Below are positions 28,088 through 35,775 of a DNA stretch of 64,000 nt, piece after piece (within the stretch, counting starts at the first letter, position 1; the number at the start of each line of letters is the position of its first letter). This DNA is from Dongia rigui (lineage in GTDB: Bacteria > Pseudomonadota > Alphaproteobacteria > Dongiales > Dongiaceae), in assembly GCF_034044635.1 (NCBI RefSeq), contig NZ_JAXCLX010000002.1:248001-312000 (forward strand). Reading direction: 5' to 3'. Made by a program: the position numbers and the translations under genes. Below the pieces are notes generated by a model. It ran no database searches and was not told where the DNA came from. It saw only the letters and a list, made by a program, of their open reading frames with translations.

Positions 28088-30016
28088 GTGACCACATCAG
28101 CTCAGACACCAGATAGCCAGGGCGCGGCTGCGGCGCCGGCTAACGAACATGCACCGCATGGTGCGCTCGCCCCCTTGGCGATCGGCGCGCTTGGCGTCGT
28201 TTTTGGCGATATCGGCACTTCGCCGCTTTACACCTTCCGCGAAGCCTTTCATGGCGCCGGCGAGTTGATGGCGAATCCCACCCATGTGTTCGGGATCCTG
28301 TCGCTGATCTTCTGGACCGTGACGATCATCGTCAGCTTCAAATATGCCCTCTTGATCCTGCGGGCCGACAACCAGGGGCAGGGCGGCCTGCTGGCCCTCA
28401 TCGGTCTTGCCATCCGGTCTGCCGCGAAGCCGGGCCGACGCGAGAAGTTCCTGGCGCTCGGCATCGTCGGTGCCGCCTTGTTCTATGGCGACGGCATGAT
28501 CACGCCGGCCATCTCGATTCTCTCGGCGGTGGAAGGCCTCAAGATCGCGCAGCCGAATCTTGACCGGGACTGGATCGTCGCCATCACCATCATCATTGTG
28601 ATCGGCCTCTTTGCGATTCAGAGCCGTGGTACGGGCGCGGTCGGCGCCTTTTTCGGCCCGATCATGATGATCTGGTTCACGACGCTGGGTGTGCTCGGCT
28701 TGCTGCAGATCGTCGGCCACCCCGAGATTCTGCTGGCGTTGTCGCCGCATTACGCTCTCTCGTTCCTGTTCCACAACATCGGCATCGCCTTCCCGGTCAT
28801 GGGCGCCGTGCTGTTGGCGGTGACCGGTGCCGAGGCGCTCTATGCCGATCTCGGCCATTTCGGGCGCAAGCCCATCCAGGCTTCCTGGTTTGTCTTCGTG
28901 CTGCCGTGCCTGACGCTCAACTATTTCGGCCAGGGTGCCCTGGTGCTGGCGCATCCCGAGGCTGTCGCCAATCCCTTCTATCTCCTGGCGCCCGACTGGT
29001 TCCTCTATCCGCTGATCGGCCTCGCGACCGCCGCCACCATCATCGCCTCGCAGGCAGTCATCTCTGGTGCCTTCTCGCTGTCCTGGCAGGCGATGCGCAT
29101 GGGTGTCTGCCCGCGTCTCCTCATCACGCACACCTCGGCCCATCATCAGGGCCAGATCTATGTACCGCAGATCAACTGGCTGCTGATGATCTGCGTGCTG
29201 CTGCTGGTGATCGGATTCAAATCGTCGAGTGGCCTTGCCAATGCCTATGGCATCGCCGTCACCGGCACGATGATCATCGACACCATCATCGCCTTCTTCG
29301 TCTTCCGCTCACTGTGGAAGTGGAGCGTGCAGCGGACGGTGATCGTGTGCGGCTTCATCCTGCTGGTCGAAGCCTCGCTGCTCGGCGCCAGCCTGCTCAA
29401 AGTTCTGGATGGCGGCTGGTTCCCGCTGCTTATCGGCGCCATTATCATCTTCATCCTGTCGACCTGGATGGATGGCCGCGGGCTGCTCGCCAAGCGCCAT
29501 GGTGCCGGTTCGCTGACCGAGGAGGAATTTCTCGGTGCGTTGTCGGAGCGGCATCTTAGCCGCGTGCCGGGCACCGGCCTGTTCCTCACCGCGCAGATCG
29601 ACCGCGTGCCCTTTGCGCTCCTCCACAACATGCGCCACAACCGCATCCTGCACGAGCGCGTGGTGATGACGACCCTCATCACCGAGGCGCGGCCTTTCGT
29701 GCCCGATGCCGAGCGCGTTCAGGTCAAGGAATTGGGCCGCGGTTTCTGGCGCATCATCGTGCGGTATGGTTTTGCCGACGAGCCGAACCTGCCGGCAGCC
29801 ATGCGGATCGCCGCCAAATACGGCCTGGAACTGGATCCGGAGAGCGTCTCCTATTTCATCGGTCGCGAGCGCATTGTGCCGCGGGCGAAATCGGCAATGT
29901 CGGGCTGGCGCCGCTGGCTGTTCATCCTGCTGTCCGATACGGAAATCTCGGCCTCCGATTATTTCCGCATCCCGGTCGGGCGCATCATCGAGCTTGGCGC
30001 ACGGACCGAGATCTAG
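28088..30016 (+). CDS. kup: Kup-type potassium uptake transporter
   Basis: A 642-residue membrane protein with about twelve hydrophobic segments and the Kup/HAK signature IGALGVVFGDIGTSPLYTFR at about residues 32-51, then FYGDGMITPAISILSAVEG. After the membrane part comes a cytoplasmic C-terminal domain (from about 455) ending in PVGRIIELGARTEI. It is expected to import potassium with protons. Translation starts at a GTG; no strong ribosome-binding site is visible. Confidence 0.93.
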   Translation: MTTSAQTPDSQGAAAAPANEHAPHGALAPLAIGALGVVFGDIGTSPLYTFREAFHGAGELMANPTHVFGILSLIFWTVTIIVSFKYALLILRADNQGQGGLLALIGLAIRSAAKPGRREKFLALGIVGAALFYGDGMITPAISILSAVEGLKIAQPNLDRDWIVAITIIIVIGLFAIQSRGTGAVGAFFGPIMMIWFTTLGVLGLLQIVGHPEILLALSPHYALSFLFHNIGIAFPVMGAVLLAVTGAEALYADLGHFGRKPIQASWFVFVLPCLTLNYFGQGALVLAHPEAVANPFYLLAPDWFLYPLIGLATAATIIASQAVISGAFSLSWQAMRMGVCPRLLITHTSAHHQGQIYVPQINWLLMICVLLLVIGFKSSSGLANAYGIAVTGTMIIDTIIAFFVFRSLWKWSVQRTVIVCGFILLVEASLLGASLLKVLDGGWFPLLIGAIIIFILSTWMDGRGLLAKRHGAGSLTEEEFLGALSERHLSRVPGTGLFLTAQIDRVPFALLHNMRHNRILHERVVMTTLITEARPFVPDAERVQVKELGRGFWRIIVRYGFADEPNLPAAMRIAAKYGLELDPESVSYFIGRERIVPRAKSAMSGWRRWLFILLSDTEISASDYFRIPVGRIIELGARTEI

Positions 30017-30025
30017 TCAGCTGGC

Positions 30026-30385
30026 ATGACGCGGGCCGAATTCGACAAGTTCTGCCGCGCGCTGCCGATGGCCACGAATGTCGTGCAATGGGGCGGTGCC
30101 TCGGTCTGGAAGGTCGGCGGCAAGATCTTCGCCGTCGCCAATAACTGGGGTCCGGGCGAGGGCGCGAAGTTCAGCTTCAAATGCAGCGACATGTCCTACG
30201 ATCTGCTGCGCCAGCAGAAGGGCATCGTGCCGGCACCTTATCTCGCGCGGGCCAAGTGGGTGCAGGTCGATGCCGTGAAGGCGCTCCGCGACAAGGACCT
30301 TAAGGCCTATATCGAAACGGCCTATCGGCTGGTCGCGAAGAAACTCACCAAGGCGGTGAAGAAAGAACTCGGCCTGGATCTCTAA
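30026..30385 (+). CDS. MmcQ/YjbR family protein
   Basis: A 119-residue protein with the YjbR/CyaY-like fold markers ATNVVQWGGASVWKVGGKIF and AKFSFKCSDMSYDLLRQQ, then PAPYLARAKWVQVD. The family is annotated as putative DNA-binding, but its role is unclear. It begins 9 nt after kup and is probably cotranscribed; its stop overlaps the convergent DUF3750 gene by 4 nt. Confidence 0.82.
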   Translation: MTRAEFDKFCRALPMATNVVQWGGASVWKVGGKIFAVANNWGPGEGAKFSFKCSDMSYDLLRQQKGIVPAPYLARAKWVQVDAVKALRDKDLKAYIETAYRLVAKKLTKAVKKELGLDL

Positions 30386-31143
30386 TCGACGGCGAGTGCC
30401 GGCTGGCGCGCGACTTCCTCCGGAAAGCCGATGCGCCCCAGACCCGGCACACGCAAGGCCGGACGCAGGAAGTCGACACCCAGATTGAGGCCCAACACGT
30501 TGACCTCGATCCCTTCCTCAAGGCCCAGCGTCAGGCCGGCGACGCCCAACAACGATGCCTGCACGCCTGTGCCACTGGGCGCCAGGCCGACCGGCGCATC
30601 CCAGGCGCGGTAATCCTTGCCGATCGCATTGGCGGGGATGTCGAGCCGCAACTCCGGCACTTCGCGCGCGACATGGGCGAGGAACGTGTTGCTGTTGGGA
30701 CCCGGCCAGCTGCGATACTGGTCCTTGAAGGGATAGCTGGCGACCGCCGCTTCGATACGGTCGATGAGTTGATCGGTGCCGGCGCCACGATACTCCGCCA
30801 TGACACGCGGCTCGGCGCCGAACCAGTAACCGTCCGGCAGCGCATAGTTCACTTTCAGCGATTGTCCGCCGCCCCAGCCAACAACTTCATAGCGCGTATA
30901 GGCCTTGGCATTCGCACGCTTGACGATGATCCACGGATGCGTTGCCACATAGCCGCGCCAGTTGAAGGCACGCGCCGAATAGATCTGCACGATCGCGTCT
31001 GGCGTCTTGGCGGGATCCGGGGCGAGGCCTGAGGCATGGCGCGGTGCGTCGCGCCACGAACCGTCATAGGCCATGCCGCGGCCGATGCTGATGGCAAGGG
31101 GAACCAGGATGAGGGCAGCCAGCGACCAGAGGATCACGCGCAT
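30382..31143 (-). CDS. DUF3750 family protein
   Basis: A 253-residue protein with one N-terminal hydrophobic segment (MRVILWSLAALILVPLAISI), then YSARAFNWRGYVATHPWIIV, PGPNSNTFLAHVAREVPEL and the Pro/Gly-rich C-terminus FLRPALRVPGLGRIGFP. These match the DUF3750 family of envelope proteins of unknown function in alphaproteobacteria. The start abuts the stop of the DUF4864 gene with no gap, so the two are coupled. Confidence 0.78.
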   Translation of the reverse strand: MRVILWSLAALILVPLAISIGRGMAYDGSWRDAPRHASGLAPDPAKTPDAIVQIYSARAFNWRGYVATHPWIIVKRANAKAYTRYEVVGWGGGQSLKVNYALPDGYWFGAEPRVMAEYRGAGTDQLIDRIEAAVASYPFKDQYRSWPGPNSNTFLAHVAREVPELRLDIPANAIGKDYRAWDAPVGLAPSGTGVQASLLGVAGLTLGLEEGIEVNVLGLNLGVDFLRPALRVPGLGRIGFPEEVARQPALAVD

Positions 31144-31560
31144 TCACACGCTTTCGTCCTGGGCCCGTTCCAGATAGCAGCCGCTGATGCGCCAGGAACC
31201 ATCGGGCTGCCGCTCCATCATATAGTGGGCGATGTAGCCTCTGCCATCGGGGCCGACCACAAAAACCTGCTGCTCCGGGCCGGTGTCATGCTCGACCACG
31301 GCGCGAAACTCGACCGAGCGCGGCCGATAGACCGGGGCGTAGCCGCTCCGGACCATGTCCATGAACACGGCGGCACTGCCGAATTTGGCCTGCAGGTCCG
31401 GTGACGCGAAGCCGAAGGCGGTTGTGCCGTCGTCAGCTTTGAAGGCCGAAATCTGCCGGCTGATGATCTTCTGGAACTGTGCCTCGTCGGCAGCGCTCGT
31501 TTGCGCTCGGGCGAGCGGGGCCAAGCAGAGAAATACCAGGGCAAGAACGGCAAGGCGCAT
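31144..31560 (-). CDS. DUF4864 family secreted protein
   Basis: A 138-residue protein with a Sec signal (MRLAVLALVFLCLAPLARA, cleavage before QTS). The mature part (QKIISRQISAFKADDGTTAF, then YMMERQPDGSWRISGCYLE) has the NTF2-like layout described as DUF4864. It is probably periplasmic. The gene is transcribed just ahead of the DUF3750 gene, with directly adjoining stop and start codons. Confidence 0.78.
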   Translation of the reverse strand: MRLAVLALVFLCLAPLARAQTSAADEAQFQKIISRQISAFKADDGTTAFGFASPDLQAKFGSAAVFMDMVRSGYAPVYRPRSVEFRAVVEHDTGPEQQVFVVGPDGRGYIAHYMMERQPDGSWRISGCYLERAQDESV

Positions 31561-31629
31561 TGTGACCTCCTGGCGAGAGGGGTCATCGTATTACGCACCC
31601 GCTGCCGTTCTGGATCGAGCCACAAATGA

Positions 31630-31659
31630 AAACCGGCGCCCATTTCGGGGCGCCGGTTT
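31630..31659 (-). terminator. Stem-loop terminator after the OmpA-like lipoprotein gene
   Basis: An 11-bp stem (AAACCGGCGCC / GGCGCCGGTTT) with an 8-nt loop lies 36 nt beyond the stop of the gene ending at 31696. On the minus strand it is followed by TCATTT, a weak T tract. Confidence 0.6.
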
Positions 31660-31695
31660 CCGGTTCGTGGTTATGTGCAGAGGACGAAAGGCTTA

Positions 31696-32754
31696 TCAGC
31701 GCACGTAAACGTGGACTTCGTTGACCTGCGCATTGGGGTCGGTCACCTGGGCGATGCCGACACGGTCGGGCGGCAGGCCCATATTGAGCAGCGACCGCGA
31801 CACCTTGTTGGCATTGGTGCGGGCGATATCGCTGTTGAGGGCGACCTGGGCCGGCTGGCCCATGGCCGGGGCGACGCCCACGACATCAAAGGCGGCGTTG
31901 GGGCGCAGTTCCAGCGCCTTGGAGGTGGCCTGATAGAGCGCCTGCTCGTAATTCACATTGGCGCGGTCGAAGCGGATGACGACCAGCGGACGGCCCGTGC
32001 TCATGCCGGCCATCGGCGGCAAGGCGGGCTGTGCCGGCGGGGCGTAGGAACGCGCGGCAAGCGTGGTGCCATAGACCTGGCCGTTATTCACGCCGGCTGC
32101 CAGCGTGGTCAGGTTCGAACGCTCATTGGCGAGGAAGTTGGTCTGGCGCGAAACATCTTCCGACAGCTGGTTGAGCAGGCGGTCGATCGAAACCGTCGTC
32201 TGGTTGGTCTGGTCTTCGAGCGCCCGCAGCTGGCGATGGTCTTCATCGACCGCGCCCGAGACGGTGTAGGAGGCGCGGATCGAATCGAGCAGGTAGCTGG
32301 AGAAGGCGGCGTTGTTGGCAACGTCGTTCTGCAGCCGGTTCATCTGGTCGAGATCCGAGCCGATCTGGTCGAGCTGGTTCTGCGCCTGCTGCCAGGCCGA
32401 AGTCACCATCGGATTGCCCGGCGTGGTGCCCATCTGCAGCTTGCCTTGGATGGCGCCGACCGTCGTCTGGTATCCGGCGGCGTTGCGCTCGGCGCTGCCG
32501 CGCAGTTCCTGATGCTTCAGGGTCTGCTGCTGCACCGCCTGCTGCAAGCGGCTGAGGTCGCTGCGGATCTCGATGACCCGGGTACCGACCAGCGTGCCCG
32601 TCGGCTGACCCGTCGGCACCGAGGCGGTGTTGTGAACGTCTGCCCCGATCGGCGCGCCGGAAACCGACGGTGCCAGGGCATTGTTGAAGAATTCGCAGCC
32701 GCCCAACATAAGCGGTGCGGCGGCCACGGCCGCGAGCCAGACGTGTTTCTTCAT
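31696..32754 (-). CDS. Lipoprotein with coiled-coil middle and OmpA-like C-terminus
   Basis: A 352-residue protein from ATG 32754 with a lipoprotein signal (AAAPLMLGGC lipobox). Residues 60-225 are Gln-rich and helical with heptad character. After a Pro-rich linker, RPLVVIRFDRANVNYEQALY to the end resembles an OmpA-like domain (FDVVGVAPAMGQPAQVAL, RTNANKVSRSLLNMGLPPDR). It is probably an outer-membrane-anchored, peptidoglycan-associated protein. A longer in-frame start adds 12 residues before the signal and is rejected. Confidence 0.65.
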   Translation of the reverse strand: MKKHVWLAAVAAAPLMLGGCEFFNNALAPSVSGAPIGADVHNTASVPTGQPTGTLVGTRVIEIRSDLSRLQQAVQQQTLKHQELRGSAERNAAGYQTTVGAIQGKLQMGTTPGNPMVTSAWQQAQNQLDQIGSDLDQMNRLQNDVANNAAFSSYLLDSIRASYTVSGAVDEDHRQLRALEDQTNQTTVSIDRLLNQLSEDVSRQTNFLANERSNLTTLAAGVNNGQVYGTTLAARSYAPPAQPALPPMAGMSTGRPLVVIRFDRANVNYEQALYQATSKALELRPNAAFDVVGVAPAMGQPAQVALNSDIARTNANKVSRSLLNMGLPPDRVGIAQVTDPNAQVNEVHVYVR

Positions 32755-33207
32755 GCTTGCCGAACCCCGAAAATCTGAGAGCGAAAACAAAGTCCCAAAC
32801 CCCCTTTGGCTTCGCTCAACCCATTACCCAAAAACAGTTCTTCGCAGCTTTCAGGACAAGAATCAACAGCCCAAGTCGGGTTCGAGGCCCCCGGGCGTGC
32901 CGTCGTCGCCACAGGGTGGCCGGCGGGCCACAGATGATATCAGTGGCGATACCGGTGAGACGGGGCGTCGCACGCGTAAAGATTCGCTGGCCCGCCCTGT
33001 GGATAACCCAGGACCGAGCGCGTTCCAGTCGGAGTTTCCTTATTGAAAACAAGTGTATAGGGCGTGTGGCGCAATCCTTAAAATGGCCGCGCCAAATAGC
33101 TTGCAATGCTCATCGGCTTTGGCTAGTTTCCGCCACCGTTCGGGGGCCGAGACATCCAACTCGGCTGGTCGCCGCGCCAGCGCCGCGCCCAACCACCGCG
33201 AACCGAC
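32755..33207. other. Intergenic region before tRNA-Arg
   Basis: These 453 nt hold the promoters of the lipoprotein gene and of tRNA-Arg. I see no gene. A possible promoter, TTGCAA then 17 nt and TAGTTT, lies about 85 nt before the tRNA but is weak. Confidence 0.45.
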
Positions 33208-33284
33208 GCACCCATAGCTCAATTGGATAGAGCATCTGACTACGAATCAGAAGGTTGGAGGTTCGAGTCCTTCTGGGTGCGCCA
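33208..33284 (+). tRNA. tRNA-Arg (anticodon ACG), integration target
   Basis: A complete 77-nt tRNA: the acceptor GCACCCA pairs fully with TGGGTGC, the D arm is GCTC/GAGC, the anticodon loop is CTACGAA with ACG, the T arm is GGAGG-TTCGAGT-CCTTC and the gene ends in encoded GCCA. Its last 49 nt (anticodon stem to CCA) recur exactly at 49512-49560, so an element has inserted here and restored the gene. Confidence 0.95.
33236..33284 (+). repeat. attL: left 49-bp direct repeat of the integrative element
   Basis: The sequence from CTGACTACGAATCAG to GGGTGCGCCA is identical to 49512-49560. The flanks differ immediately upstream (GAGCAT against ACCACG), and downstream a TTTCC match continues after one mismatch. 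It is the 3' part of the tRNA, the usual crossover site of tyrosine integrases. Confidence 0.93.
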
Positions 33285-33423
33285 CTTTCCAAATCAATAA
33301 CTTAGCTGACATTTTGGGCCAGGTTTTGGCCTGTGCGAATCGCGCCTAGGTAGCGGCCTAGGTAACGCACGATCTGGCGTTGTGGTATGCTGCCGCCGGA
33401 CCGAGAAATTGGGGACGGGCCTT

Positions 33424-34344
33424 ATGCCTTCAGATGTCTGCTACGTCTGCAAGCGCGCTGCACCGAGCGCTGCCCTCTCATTAACTGGCGACATTGAATA
33501 TCACATTCAATGTGCCTATTGCGGAACCTACCGACTCCGGGACTCAGCCTTAAGCCGGCTGGACGGCGCGACGAACGCTGAACGCGGGCGCGTTGCGGAG
33601 TGGATTAGTTCTGCGCAAGGCAGCACCGTGGCGCCAGTGTTAGATGTGGGCACCCTAGACTATGCGCTGTCACGCCCTCGATTTCGATTTTCCGAGCAGC
33701 TGGAAAAGATGCTTGTATCTCTTGCCAAGCGAGAACCGCGGCTCGATTGGGTTGCGCTCAGAGGCGACAGACTCGGGGCTTTTCTTCAAACGATTGAGGA
33801 TAGAGATGTGGACGCTGTGGCGCGCCACCTCGAGCAGCACGGCTGGATGAAGATTGATCCCAGCGGCGGGCGCGGCAAGCTCACTTCAGAAGGGCTGTTG
33901 CAGGGCGAGAAGCTGCTTGGTTCCGCTCCCGACAGCTCTCAGGTCTTTGTGGCAATGTGGTTCTCCGAGGAGATGGAACCGGCGTGGCTCAATGGATTGA
34001 AGAAAGGAATTGAGTTAGCGGGATATGTGCCGTTCCGCGTGAGCCAGCAGGAACACGTGAACAAGATCTGCGACGAAATCATTGCGCAAATCCGCCGGTC
34101 GAAGTTTATCGTAGCGGATTACACAGGGCATCGTGGCGGCGTTTACTATGAAGCTGGCTTTGCAAGTGGTCGCGGCCTGCAGGTCATTCCGACATGTCGC
34201 AAAGATGACATTGAAAAACTGCACTTCGACGTTCGGCAATACAATTGCATCGACTGGACCAGCCCTGAGGAGCTGGCGCAGAGATTGTCGGTACGCATAT
34301 CTGCCGTGATGGGAGACGGTCCGCTTCGGAACCGGCGGACGTAA
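33424..34344 (+). CDS. Zinc-ribbon protein with nucleoside deoxyribosyltransferase/TIR-like C-terminal domain
   Basis: A 306-residue protein from ATG 33424. The N-terminus has two Cys pairs (CYVC at residue 5 and, after about 25 residues, CAYC), suggesting a zinc ribbon. The middle is helical. The C-terminal 130 residues (SSQVFVAMWFSEEMEPAW, then ICDEIIAQIRRSKFIVADYT, GGVYYEAGFASGRGLQVIPT and LHFDVRQYNCIDW) have the alternating fold and Glu-containing motif of nucleoside deoxyribosyltransferase-like/TIR-like domains. Such domains occur in nucleotide-hydrolysing defence effectors. It is cargo at the left end of the element; the function is not proven. Confidence 0.6.
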   Translation: MPSDVCYVCKRAAPSAALSLTGDIEYHIQCAYCGTYRLRDSALSRLDGATNAERGRVAEWISSAQGSTVAPVLDVGTLDYALSRPRFRFSEQLEKMLVSLAKREPRLDWVALRGDRLGAFLQTIEDRDVDAVARHLEQHGWMKIDPSGGRGKLTSEGLLQGEKLLGSAPDSSQVFVAMWFSEEMEPAWLNGLKKGIELAGYVPFRVSQQEHVNKICDEIIAQIRRSKFIVADYTGHRGGVYYEAGFASGRGLQVIPTCRKDDIEKLHFDVRQYNCIDWTSPEELAQRLSVRISAVMGDGPLRNRRT

Positions 34345-34387
34345 CCCACTTCGCCGTGAAGCGGAACGCAGCCATCTTCTCTCGAGC

Positions 34388-34630
34388 CTAGTCGCACCCA
34401 CTCTCAGAGCACCGATCGGTACGAGCATTCTGGCGATCTGGTGACTGGTATGTGCACGCCATCAAGTACCCGTTAGCGTCCTTATCAGTGGCAATGAGTT
34501 GCCAGCCCTGAGCATCTTTGGATTCACACAGTACATAGTAGTGCGGTGGAGCGTCGTCACCGCACGCGGTCAGTCCGGCCCAGAAGATGGTGATCGCGGC
34601 AGCGCGCAAGCTTCGAACTACGCGTCTCAT
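34388..34630 (-). CDS. Small putative lipoprotein
   Basis: An 80-residue protein from ATG 34630, with a basic start (MRRVVRSLRAAAITIFWAGL) and lipobox LTAC. The mature part has four further cysteines (VLCESKDAQGW, YLMACTYQS, DRCSESGCD). GAGAGA lies 7 nt before the ATG. The frame is open upstream for another 49 codons, but that part lacks a signal. I do not recognise a family. It lies in the element's cargo zone, convergent with the zinc-ribbon gene. Confidence 0.5.
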   Translation of the reverse strand: MRRVVRSLRAAAITIFWAGLTACGDDAPPHYYVLCESKDAQGWQLIATDKDANGYLMACTYQSPDRQNARTDRCSESGCD

Positions 34631-34660
34631 ACGTCGATCTCTCGCTGAATCAAAAAAAAC

Positions 34661-34737
34661 GCAACGCGTTGCTAATGCAGCAACGGCGGCCATAAGTTGC
34701 ACATAGGACGATAAACAAAATCCGCATTGCAGTCTAG
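34661..34737 (+). promoter_or_regulatory. Duplicated upstream block, copy 1
   Basis: A perfect 12-bp palindrome GCAACGCGTTGC (34661-34672) is followed by ATAAACAAAA (34711-34720) and, after 11 nt, GTCTAG (34732-34737). The same ATAAACAAAA-N11-GTCTAG spacing occurs before the second paralogue. It lies 55-130 nt upstream of the first small paralogue gene and may be its control region. Confidence 0.45.
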
Positions 34738-34792
34738 CGCACCGCCCGCGCTCTCCCATAATCGCCGCGCCCAACAACCAAGGGAGCGAGCA

Positions 34793-35023
34793 ATGACCAA
34801 GGGACCGAAGACTGTGAAGGTGGCGCTGCCGAGCGGCGGCCCGCTAAATCTGAGCGCCGATGTCGGCCGGCTGTTCATGATGCAGATTGAGATGTATTCG
34901 CGCGGCGGCGTGGACTCGGAATCGCTGGGCCAGAAGATCAACGAGCTACTGAACGAGCTGCCCGACAGGCAACTCAGCCTCGCGAACGCGATAGCGTCGT
35001 CACTCGTCCGCATAACAAAATGA
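34793..35023 (+). CDS. Small helical protein, paralogue A of three
   Basis: A 76-residue protein starting at ATG 34793 after AGGGAGCGAGCA. The core PSGGPLNLSADVGRLFMMQI, then LPDRQLSLANAIASSLVRI, is shared with the two genes that follow (PSGG, LS-D-GRLF, QIE, a basic Q-LA-AIA-SL helix). It is probably all-helical and soluble. No known family is recognised. It is the first of a tandem set of three in the element, with its own upstream block. Confidence 0.6.
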   Translation: MTKGPKTVKVALPSGGPLNLSADVGRLFMMQIEMYSRGGVDSESLGQKINELLNELPDRQLSLANAIASSLVRITK

Positions 35024-35060
35024 AGGAAAATCAGAGCCAACTGTCTCGGTTGTCTCAATA

Positions 35061-35131
35061 CGTTGCTAAAAGCGCAACGCATTTTCGCGATAACTAACTG
35101 AACTATAAACAAAAATTAGCCTCGCGTCTAG
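35061..35131 (+). promoter_or_regulatory. Duplicated upstream block, copy 2
   Basis: An inverted repeat CGTTGC (35061-35066) / GCAACG (35074-35079) is followed by ATAAACAAAA (35105-35114) and, 11 nt later, GTCTAG (35126-35131). This repeats the arrangement before paralogue A, so the duplication included the upstream region. TATAAA at 35104-35109 could be a -10 box, but no good -35 is seen. Confidence 0.45.
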
Positions 35132-35204
35132 ATTTGATGAGACGCCAGGCGCACCTTCATTTCATCGGCGCCCACGGTGGGGGCCATTGATCGGAGGATC
35201 ACCG

Positions 35205-35492
35205 ATGAAACGCTCTGAGATTGCCATTCCATCCGGCGGTAGCCGCGAATTGAGCCCCGACATTGGGCGGCTGTTCCTGCAGCAAATCGAGCTTTGGACC
35301 TTACGAGGTGACGACATTATTCGGAAGGGTCGCGAGGTCGACAGCACGTTCAAGAACATGCCGGCAAAGCAGCGCAGGCTCGCTCACGCGATCGCCCTAT
35401 CCCTGGTGAACCTGCTGGATGCGGAGGCCCAACGTGTACGAACCGTCAAGACGGCGGCGAGCGCCGGCACAGCTGCGCCGGATCTCGCCTGA
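35205..35492 (+). CDS. Small helical protein, paralogue B of three
   Basis: A 95-residue protein from ATG 35205 after GGAGGATCACCG. It shares PSGGSRELSPDIGRLFLQQI and the C-terminal helix KQRRLAHAIALSLVNLLDAE with paralogues A and C. It has a C-terminal extension of about 25 residues, coded in the stretch that overlaps the start of paralogue C. Function unknown; the absence of membrane segments and the basic helix allow a nucleic-acid or partner-binding role. Confidence 0.6.
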   Translation: MKRSEIAIPSGGSRELSPDIGRLFLQQIELWTLRGDDIIRKGREVDSTFKNMPAKQRRLAHAIALSLVNLLDAEAQRVRTVKTAASAGTAAPDLA

Positions 35493-35661
35493 GATAGTCG
35501 ACGTCTTCGCCGCCCACGTGGCTCTCTATACGCGCCGCAGCCCTGACAATGTTGCGGCGCTAGAGCGCGATCGAGATGAGAAGCTTTGCCGGCTTTCCGA
35601 CAAGCAGCGCCAGATCGCGCGCGTCATCGCGTTGTCGCTGCTGAAGTTGTTGGATAGCTAA
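35434..35661 (+). CDS. Small helical protein, paralogue C of three
   Basis: A 75-residue protein from GTG 35434, chosen because GGAGG lies 6 nt upstream; an ATG at 35419 in the same frame would add five residues. It overlaps paralogue B by 59 nt in a different frame. The core ISPEIVDVFAAHVALYTRRS, then SDKQRQIARVIALSLLKLLD, aligns with A and B, though the N-terminal PSGG is replaced by an Arg-rich stretch. The overlap suggests coupled translation of B and C. Confidence 0.55.
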   Translation: MYEPSRRRRAPAQLRRISPEIVDVFAAHVALYTRRSPDNVAALERDRDEKLCRLSDKQRQIARVIALSLLKLLDS

Positions 35662-35775
35662 ATTCCGCATTGCAACCAGCGCGAGGCGCGAAATGTGGCC
35701 CACACGTATTGCTATAGACATCTAAAAATCGCTATGGCAGCCTTCTAACAATCATTTGTTGGAGGGGGAAACAGC

